7,064 bases of DNA. Origin: Planctomycetota bacterium. GTDB taxonomy: Bacteria; Planctomycetota; UBA1135; GCA-002686595. Shown one piece after another: positions 1 to 4,578 of the stretch. Where the stretch lies: assembly GCA_027623615.1 (NCBI GenBank), contig JAQBVH010000161.1, positions 1 to 7,064 of the forward strand, in the 5' to 3' direction. A program made the translations under genes and the position numbers. The notes beneath the pieces were generated by a model. That model did not search any database, had not been told where the DNA came from, and saw only the letters and a program-made list of their open reading frames with translations. Each line of letters starts with the position of its first letter. Within the stretch, counting starts at the first letter, position 1.

Positions 1-11
1 CAGAAACACCC

Positions 12-30
12 ACGCCTCCGAAGGAGGCGT
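12..30 (-). terminator. Candidate intrinsic terminator hairpin, distal of two
   Basis: A perfect 8-bp inverted repeat (ACGCCTCC / GGAGGCGT) encloses a 3-nt loop, 21 nt beyond the stop of the minus-strand esterase gene. Read on the minus strand it is followed by GGGTGTTTCTG. That tail is only moderately T-rich, so it is weaker than a classic rho-independent terminator. The plus-strand exit has no T-run, so if this terminates anything it is the minus-strand gene. The sequence beyond position 1 is unknown. Confidence 0.5.
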
Positions 31-31
31 A

Positions 32-52
32 GGCGGCCCCAACGGGGTCGCC
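32..52 (-). terminator. Second GC-rich hairpin abutting the stop codon
   Basis: Bases 32-40 (GGCGGCCCC) pair with 44-52 (GGGGTCGCC) around a 3-nt loop, giving a 9-bp stem. One pair is G.U in plus-strand RNA but A.C in minus-strand RNA, so the stem is more stable in a plus-strand transcript. It overlaps the last base of the TAG stop (54-52) and is separated from the next hairpin by one base. It may act with that hairpin as a tandem terminator or a 3'-end-protecting structure. There is no T-tract of its own. Confidence 0.35.
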
Positions 53-2118
53 TAGCGGTTCTTCTCGAGCTCGAGCATCGCGCGCGCGATGGCCTCGCCA
101 ACGAGTAGGTAGGTCTCCGCGTTGCGGTTGTAGTGGTAACCCTGGTTCTGGGGTGAGACCTCCACCCCACGCCAGAAGTCGCGGGTGTCGACGGAGAGCA
201 CGTTGCCCGCGTACTGCGGGTACTTGCCCGAGGTTCCGCTGACGGCCATCTGGGCGGCGTGGACCGCGAGGGTCGGGCCGGTCATTGCGTGCCCCTCGAA
301 GCCGACCGTGGCGATGACCACGGGCAGGTCCGGCGCCTCGAACTCGGCGCGTAGGTCGTCGATCAGGTTCACGAGGTTCTGCTCGTAGGTCGCGGTCCAC
401 TCCGCGTTGCCCGTGTCCTTGTGGCCCTGGAACCAGGCGAAGCCGGCCAGCGCGTAGCCTTGACCCTGGTAGCCGGGCAGCAACGTCTCCAGGTTCGCGA
501 GGGTCTCGCGCGCGCCCGCGATCATCAGCCGGTACTCGAGCCCTTCCCACTTCTTCAAGTCGTCCGGGATGTCGGGCAGCTTACCGCTCGAGGGCGGGCG
601 GAAGTCCCAGGCGAGGGCGCGGTTGCCCATCGCGGTCTTGATCAGCAGCACCGACTCGTCATGGGCGTCGCCGATGACGTGCCCGAAGCCGAGCTCCGGT
701 CCGAAGGTCGCGCCGATCGAGAGCGGGCCGCCCTGCTTGGAGATGCGCGCGTCGTGGTAGTGGACGTCGTCGCGCACGGCCCATTCGCCGTTCGCGTCGA
801 CGAGGTGGGGGAACTGACCGGCGGCGGTCAGGGTCGCGAGGGTGCCGGGCAGGCCCTCCTCGCGGATCCAGAACGGTGCGCTGCCGCTGCCGAAGAAGGT
901 GATCGTGACCGGGTAGCGCCGGCCGGGCTCGAGGGTGATCTCCTCGCGGTCCGCTCGCTCCCGCCCACGCTCGCGTCGATAGACCTCCTGGCCGTCGAGG
1001 ACCATCGAGTTGTAGATCGTGTGCCCGTACCCGGGGTCGAAGGTGTAGCGCCCCGCCTTGGCCACCTCGAGGAAGCCGCGGGCGATGTCGACGTGGTCTC
1101 CCTCGGCGTCCGGGAACCGATCGTCTCCGCCCATGGTCGCCGTTGCGACCGCGCTGGGCGTGAGGGCGTCGTAGTCGGTGTCCGCCGACCAGGCTCCCTC
1201 GTAGGCAGATACGGTGAGTTTCTGCTGGGCGTCCTCGGCCTCGGAGGTGAAGAACAGCGCGTGCCGCGTGTTGCGTGCCTCGCGGGTGCCCATGCCGACC
1301 ATGTTGGACTGACCGGCGAGCAGGTAGACCTTGAGCTTGGGCGGCGCGGCGGCGCGGCGCGCCTGGTCGATCACCCAGTCGGTCAGCTCCTCGTGCTGGA
1401 ACCAGCCCTCCCAGAGGTCGTGCCCGCGGCCGTCGATCACGCGCACGACCGCGTCGCCGCCGAGGGCCTTGTAGCGACGCGCAAGTTCGGCGGAGTTGCC
1501 CTCGAGGGTCACGACGCGGTCCTGGTTGCCGTGGATGTGGAAGACCGGCACGCCCGCCTTGGCGAGCGGCGCGAGGCGCTCGATCGGGTTGTGCTCCGCG
1601 AGGGAACCCTCGAGCTCGCCGACGCTCAGGCCGAAGGCCGGCGCGACGCGCGCGAGGTCGCCGGGCCACCGCGTCACGTCGCATACGGGATAGATCCCTG
1701 CTACCGCGCCCACGCTGCCGGGGTGCTCGACCGCCCAGTTGTAGAGCATCAGCCCGCCGCGGCTGCGCGCGAGCAGCACGGGGCGCGAGGCGTAGCCGCG
1801 CTCGCTCGTCAGGTGCTCGTGTAGGGCCTCGAACTGCGCGCGCCCGTCGGGGCTGCCGTAAGACTCACCCACGTCGATCCCCGCGATCGCGACGCCCGCC
1901 GCGAGGAAGCGGTCGAACATCCAACCCTCGGTGTCGCCGGGATAGCGCGCGAGGGTGGGGGCGTACCACACCCACGGCTGCGCGCCCTCCGGACGCACCT
2001 TTGGTTCGATGACGAAGGCCGTGCGGCCTGCGACTTCGAAGACCTCACCGGGGCGAGGCAGCCACTTCTCCTGGGCCGGAGCGAGGCTGACGAGGAGACT
2101 GAGCAGGGCGATACGCAT
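52..2118 (-). CDS. Exported fusion: alpha/beta hydrolase plus SASA (DUF303) carbohydrate esterase
   Basis: This is a 688-residue protein with two hydrolase modules. Residues 1-15 form a signal peptide (MRIALLSLLVSLAPA, cut before QEKW), so it acts outside the cytoplasm. Residues about 20-255 resemble an S9-type alpha/beta hydrolase. The likely nucleophile is Ser119 in ARSRG, an unusual elbow with Ala in place of the first Gly. Asp200 (HGNQD) and His233 (GRGHD) complete a plausible triad. Residues about 262-688 form a SASA/DUF303 domain: GQSNM with Ser271, GFGHVIGD (477-484), LLIKTAMGN, WFQGHKD (562-568) and a C-terminal GYHYNRNAETY with His662. A beta-rich, PA14-like segment (about 299-425) sits between GQSNM and the rest of the SASA fold. 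SASA relatives remove acetyl groups from sialic acids or xylan; the actual substrate cannot be read here. ATG 2118 is chosen because the signal peptide starts there and a -10-like element lies 6 nt upstream. The next gene upstream is on the same strand, 158 nt away, so the two are probably transcribed separately. Confidence 0.92.
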   Translation of the reverse strand: MRIALLSLLVSLAPAQEKWLPRPGEVFEVAGRTAFVIEPKVRPEGAQPWVWYAPTLARYPGDTEGWMFDRFLAAGVAIAGIDVGESYGSPDGRAQFEALHEHLTSERGYASRPVLLARSRGGLMLYNWAVEHPGSVGAVAGIYPVCDVTRWPGDLARVAPAFGLSVGELEGSLAEHNPIERLAPLAKAGVPVFHIHGNQDRVVTLEGNSAELARRYKALGGDAVVRVIDGRGHDLWEGWFQHEELTDWVIDQARRAAAPPKLKVYLLAGQSNMVGMGTREARNTRHALFFTSEAEDAQQKLTVSAYEGAWSADTDYDALTPSAVATATMGGDDRFPDAEGDHVDIARGFLEVAKAGRYTFDPGYGHTIYNSMVLDGQEVYRRERGRERADREEITLEPGRRYPVTITFFGSGSAPFWIREEGLPGTLATLTAAGQFPHLVDANGEWAVRDDVHYHDARISKQGGPLSIGATFGPELGFGHVIGDAHDESVLLIKTAMGNRALAWDFRPPSSGKLPDIPDDLKKWEGLEYRLMIAGARETLANLETLLPGYQGQGYALAGFAWFQGHKDTGNAEWTATYEQNLVNLIDDLRAEFEAPDLPVVIATVGFEGHAMTGPTLAVHAAQMAVSGTSGKYPQYAGNVLSVDTRDFWRGVEVSPQNQGYHYNRNAETYLLVGEAIARAMLELEKNR

Positions 2119-2124
2119 GGACGC

Positions 2125-2130
2125 ATGCTA
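2125..2130 (-). promoter_or_regulatory. -10-like TAGCAT for leaderless transcription of the esterase gene
   Basis: The minus strand reads TAGCAT, then GCGTCC, then ATG. The hexamer fits the TANNNT -10 pattern and ends 6 nt before the A of the start codon. This places the expected transcription start on or next to the ATG. There is no purine-rich Shine-Dalgarno sequence between it and the start. I see no convincing -35 at 16-18 nt. The same arrangement occurs at the other two genes in the window. Confidence 0.5.
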
Positions 2131-2174
2131 CGCGGCGCGGCGCGCACGGCCTCATTGCGTGGCAAGCCAGGCGC

Positions 2175-2276
2175 TCAGCGGAGCTCGAAGCGGAGCTCGG
2201 CAGCAAACCACCTTTCTGCTGCAGCGGGAGGACGAGCTCATCCCCTCGCCCTCCGGCTCAGGGCAGCCCCGGCGGC
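2175..2276 (-). pseudogene. Possible degraded C-terminal tail between the two minus-strand genes
   Basis: This gap has no intact gene. On the minus strand one frame ends in AAELRFELR followed by TGA (2177-2175). That resembles the end of the neighbouring 655-residue protein (GETIEFEYRVK-stop): TTCGAGCTCCGC against TTCGAGTACCGC, 10 of 12 bases. Just upstream, another frame reads DELVLPLQQKG, reminiscent of its penultimate beta-strand. The match is short and GC-rich, so chance is a real alternative. Apart from this and a 12-nt tandem repeat, I see nothing else in the gap except the promoter next to the esterase gene. Confidence 0.25.
2177..2200. repeat. 12-nt tandem duplication
   Basis: AGCGGAGCTCGA (2177-2188) is followed immediately by AGCGGAGCTCGG (2189-2200), 11 of 12 bases identical. 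Each copy contains the palindrome GAGCTC. It lies in the gap downstream of the 655-residue protein gene and is probably a slippage duplication. No function is apparent. Confidence 0.7.
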
Positions 2277-4244
2277 TCACTTCACGCGGTACTCGAATTC
2301 AATGGTCTCGCCCGGCGGCAGCTGGACGGTCTGCGTCCGGATGAGGGGCTGCTGGAGCCGCCCGGGACGCGGGACCTCGAAGAGGGTGAGGCGCACCTCT
2401 CCAGGTCGGATTCCAGCGATCCAGACACGACCTTGGACGTCCGTCCATGCGGCGGAACCACGGTAGTGATCGGTCTCGACCTCGACCTTGACCCCGCTCG
2501 CGGGACGCCCTCCCGCGTCGAGGATTCGAACCAGCATGGCAGCGCAGGGAGCAGCGGTCAGCTCGAGCTCTCCGACCACCTCGCCGGAGGCCACGCTGCC
2601 CGACCAGGGGTCGATCGAACGGTAGGCGTCTCCTCCCAGGGACAGCTCGCCGGCCCCGGTGGCCGCGCCCTCGATCAGGAACCTGCCCTCGTCGTCCGTA
2701 CTCGCCGAGGTCGAGTTGCCGCGGCCTGGGTTCCAGAGGATCGCCACGCCCGCGACCGGGTCGCCGTCGAGGCCGCGCACGGTCCCCGCGAGGGTCGCCT
2801 GCCGCTCGAGGATCCAGGTGTGCTCCAGGTCGTCGCCTCCGACGTCGATCATCAGCTCCTGGTGCTCGGTCCCTGGTGCCCAGAGGAACACCCGCCACCG
2901 GCCGGGCCAGAGCCCCGCCCAGGTGAAGCGCCCGTTCGCGTCGAGGCTGAGCGTGCCCTTGAGATTGCCGGAGGCCGCGTACGGGACCACGTGTTGTGTT
3001 GGCTCGTACCCGATGGCCATCACGCTCGCCTCGGCGAAGGGCCTTCCCTGCCCGTCGAAGACCCTTCCGCGCAGGACGGGAGCCAGCTCGAGGACGTGCT
3101 CGTCCTGCGCGTCCCAATGCACGGCCCTCGGCGGGAGGCACACTCCCTGTTCGTCCGGCGCGGCGAACAGCAAGAGGGGCTGGTCGAGGGTGGGGTGGAC
3201 CGCGAAGCTCCCGTCCTCAGCGGTGACCACGTCGACGGAGAATCCATGCGAGTCCGGGCAGGACGTCGCCACGCGGAGGGGGGTGCCTGCGGCCGGCGTG
3301 CCCTCGGCAAGGAGCAGTCGCCCGCGCAAGGCCGGCAGCTCGTCCAGGACGACGTCGATGGAAGGCGGCGCAAGGCCGGGTTCCCAGTCGTAGGCATGCA
3401 GGACGCGACTGCGATACCCGAGCGCCGTGAGGGTCGCGCTTCCCAGCCAGCCCTGGGGCACGTCGAAGGATCGCTCGTCCCCGTTTCTACAAGCGGGCAG
3501 GTCGGCGTCGGTGCGCACCGTCAGGTCCTCGATGATTGTGCCCGCTCGGTTCATGACCCGCAGACGAAGGTGCCGACGCGCGACGAAGGGAAGAGTCAGG
3601 TGTTGGTCCCGCGCCTGAGTCAGCGCCACTCGCCTGATCCCTGCGAGGGCGCCTCCACTGCAGCCCCTCAGCTCGAGGCGCAGCTCGGCGCCCCGGGGGA
3701 TCCCGCTCAGGGTCGCGGAGTGGTCTGGGTCCAGCCTCGCGACGAACTGGTCGATGGTGCCCGACGCCCGGTTCCAATCGATGTGGGTGGCGAGCAGCAC
3801 AGCCTCGGAGGGGTCGAAGACGGCGCCCTGGGAGGCAGCCACGAACTCCACCCGCAGCCGGCACCCGGCCTTGGGGCGCAGTCGCACGGGATCGACGCCG
3901 CGCCACCACGCGGCCAGGGGCTCCGCGGACTCCATCAGGTGGTCTCCGTCGACGCGCAGCCTCACCTCCCGCGCCTCGACCGGGAGGCGCAGCCGGAACG
4001 CGCCGCTCGGATCGACGATCGTGGAGTCGACCTCGTACCAGGGGTCCTCGCCCATCAACTTCCACAGCGAGGACAAATCGTCATCGCCCGGCCACTCCGG
4101 CTCCTGCGCTTCGACGAGCACCTGGCAGAGCTCCGACTCAGGGGTGCCTGCCGGCAACTCGACGACGCCGGTCACCCAGTTGTCCTCGGAGGGGACGGGG
4201 CGCCAGGGGTCCTGGGCGAGGGCGAGGAGCAGGAGGGCGAGCAT
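2277..4244 (-). CDS. Exported protein of repeated carboxypeptidase-regulatory-like domains
   Basis: This is a 655-residue protein that I do not recognise as a named gene. It begins with a very short hydrophobic leader, MLALLLLALA, followed by QDPW, with no basic residue in its n-region. The rest is beta-rich, with several units of the carboxypeptidase-regulatory-like (transthyretin-like) sandwich. The signature is G-x-V/L-x(2-3)-G-x-P-x-x-G-V, then a D-x-x-G-x-F turn, then a PG-x-[WV] strand. Units are visible at about 24-98 (DPSGAFRLRLP), 306-350 (AEDGSFAV), 390-455 (LDANGRF...WPGRWRV), 484-535 (TDDEGRFLI) and 568-625 (TDVQGRVWI...RPGEVRL). Such sandwiches are usually binding or spacer modules; no peptidase domain or catalytic motif is present. 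I see no C-terminal anchor or sorting signal. The protein ends GETIEFEYRVK. ATG 4244 is the only ATG, GTG or TTG start between the in-frame TAA at 4289-4287 and the leader. That TAA belongs to a degraded paralogue immediately upstream. Export and repeat structure are well supported, but the biological role is unknown. Confidence 0.88.
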   Translation of the reverse strand: MLALLLLALAQDPWRPVPSEDNWVTGVVELPAGTPESELCQVLVEAQEPEWPGDDDLSSLWKLMGEDPWYEVDSTIVDPSGAFRLRLPVEAREVRLRVDGDHLMESAEPLAAWWRGVDPVRLRPKAGCRLRVEFVAASQGAVFDPSEAVLLATHIDWNRASGTIDQFVARLDPDHSATLSGIPRGAELRLELRGCSGGALAGIRRVALTQARDQHLTLPFVARRHLRLRVMNRAGTIIEDLTVRTDADLPACRNGDERSFDVPQGWLGSATLTALGYRSRVLHAYDWEPGLAPPSIDVVLDELPALRGRLLLAEGTPAAGTPLRVATSCPDSHGFSVDVVTAEDGSFAVHPTLDQPLLLFAAPDEQGVCLPPRAVHWDAQDEHVLELAPVLRGRVFDGQGRPFAEASVMAIGYEPTQHVVPYAASGNLKGTLSLDANGRFTWAGLWPGRWRVFLWAPGTEHQELMIDVGGDDLEHTWILERQATLAGTVRGLDGDPVAGVAILWNPGRGNSTSASTDDEGRFLIEGAATGAGELSLGGDAYRSIDPWSGSVASGEVVGELELTAAPCAAMLVRILDAGGRPASGVKVEVETDHYRGSAAWTDVQGRVWIAGIRPGEVRLTLFEVPRPGRLQQPLIRTQTVQLPPGETIEFEYRVK

Positions 4245-4250
4245 GGAGGG

Positions 4251-4256
4251 ATGATC
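4251..4256 (-). promoter_or_regulatory. -10-like GATCAT for the regulatory-like-domain gene
   Basis: The minus strand reads GATCAT, then CCCTCC, then ATG, so the hexamer again ends 6 nt before the start codon. It is a poorer -10 than the TAGCAT hexamers of the other two genes, because the first T is missing. It is preceded by T, giving TGATCAT. A TTCGAC hexamer 17 nt upstream (4279-4274) is a weak -35 candidate. The 6 nt before the start are pyrimidine only, so no Shine-Dalgarno sequence is present. Confidence 0.35.
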
Positions 4257-4286
4257 AGCGCTCAGCGGCTTGGGTCGAAGGCCACC

Positions 4287-4530
4287 TTATCCGTCGAGCT
4301 TGAAGAGGAGCTCGTTCACCTCGCCCGAGGCGACCTCGATGGTGCGAGTGGCTTCTGGCGCGCCCCTGGACGTTCGTCGTGGCGATCCTCATTCCTCGAA
4401 AAGTCGAAACCGAATAGCCGACCGCGGAGCGCATGTGCGGGCCCTCGATGCGGTCCAGTCTCCCAGGGTTTCGCGCGCAGGTCGATCCACCCCCGCAGGT
4501 CGACTCGAGAGGCGGCGCGCAGGTGGATCT
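4287..4530 (-). pseudogene. Remnant of a tandem paralogue of the 655-residue protein
   Basis: On the minus strand, bases 4425-4360 read VGYSVSTFRGM then RIATTNVQGR. This parallels VKVEVETDHYRGS then AAWTDVQGR at residues 585-606 of the downstream 655-residue protein. Sixteen nucleotides later, in another frame, bases 4346-4287 read RTIEVASGEVNELLFKLDG-TAA, parallel to that protein's RTQTVQLPPGETIEFEYRVK-stop. The DNA also matches, for example TGGACGTTCGTC against TGGACGTCCGTC and a shared CTCGCCCG. Relative to the intact copy, about 74 nt are missing between the two blocks, which breaks the frame. Upstream (about 4530-4455) a third frame reads RVDLRGWIDLRAKPWE with G/C-rich third positions, which may be more decayed coding sequence. 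The TAA lies 42 nt before the start of the intact gene. I infer a tandem duplication whose upstream copy decayed. The 3' part is the best supported; the 5' limit is uncertain. Confidence 0.6.
4477..4529. repeat. Three spaced copies of GCAGGTSGAYY upstream of the propeller gene
   Basis: Copies lie at 4477-4487 (GCAGGTCGATC), 4495-4505 (GCAGGTCGACT) and 4519-4529 (GCAGGTGGATC), with offsets of 18 and 24 nt. GATCACC-type ends also form an 8-bp inverted pair (GATCCACC 4484-4491 with GGTGGATC 4522-4529). They lie 50-102 nt upstream of the plus-strand start, where operators can lie. All offsets are multiples of three, and on the minus strand the copies read as repeated [IV]-x-L-R in the decayed paralogue. 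They may therefore be leftover coding repeats rather than binding sites. Confidence 0.4.
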
Positions 4531-4566
4531 ATGCTGCGTCCAGGGCAACCCCTCGGGCGGCCGCGC

Positions 4567-4572
4567 TAGCAT
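4567..4572 (+). promoter_or_regulatory. -10-like TAGCAT for leaderless transcription of the propeller gene
   Basis: TAGCAT (4567-4572) is followed by CCATCC and the ATG at 4579. It is the same hexamer at the same 6-nt distance as upstream of the esterase gene on the other strand. The surrounding context is nearly identical too: GCCGCG, an optional C, TAGCAT, six bases ending TCC, ATG. The TAG is also the in-frame stop that limits this gene's reading frame upstream. No Shine-Dalgarno sequence and no clear -35 are visible. Confidence 0.5.
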
Positions 4573-4578
4573 CCATCC

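Noticed and set aside
64..91. Palindromes CTCGAGCTCGAG (64-75) and a 16-bp CG-rich palindrome (76-91)
   Set aside because: Both lie within the coding end of the esterase gene and are explained by alternating G/C-rich Ala, Arg, Glu and Leu codons. They are not positioned as a terminator or operator.
421..1824. A 467-codon plus-strand frame antisense to the esterase gene
   Set aside because: The composition is shadow-like (Val/Ala/Arg/Glu-rich) with no recognisable motif, while the opposite strand encodes a complete two-domain esterase with conserved active-site motifs.
2200..2222. Hairpin GCAGCA / TGCTGC with an 11-nt loop as a terminator for the 655-residue gene
   Set aside because: The 6-bp stem with a large loop and no following T-run is too weak. 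It also overlaps the possible coding remnant.
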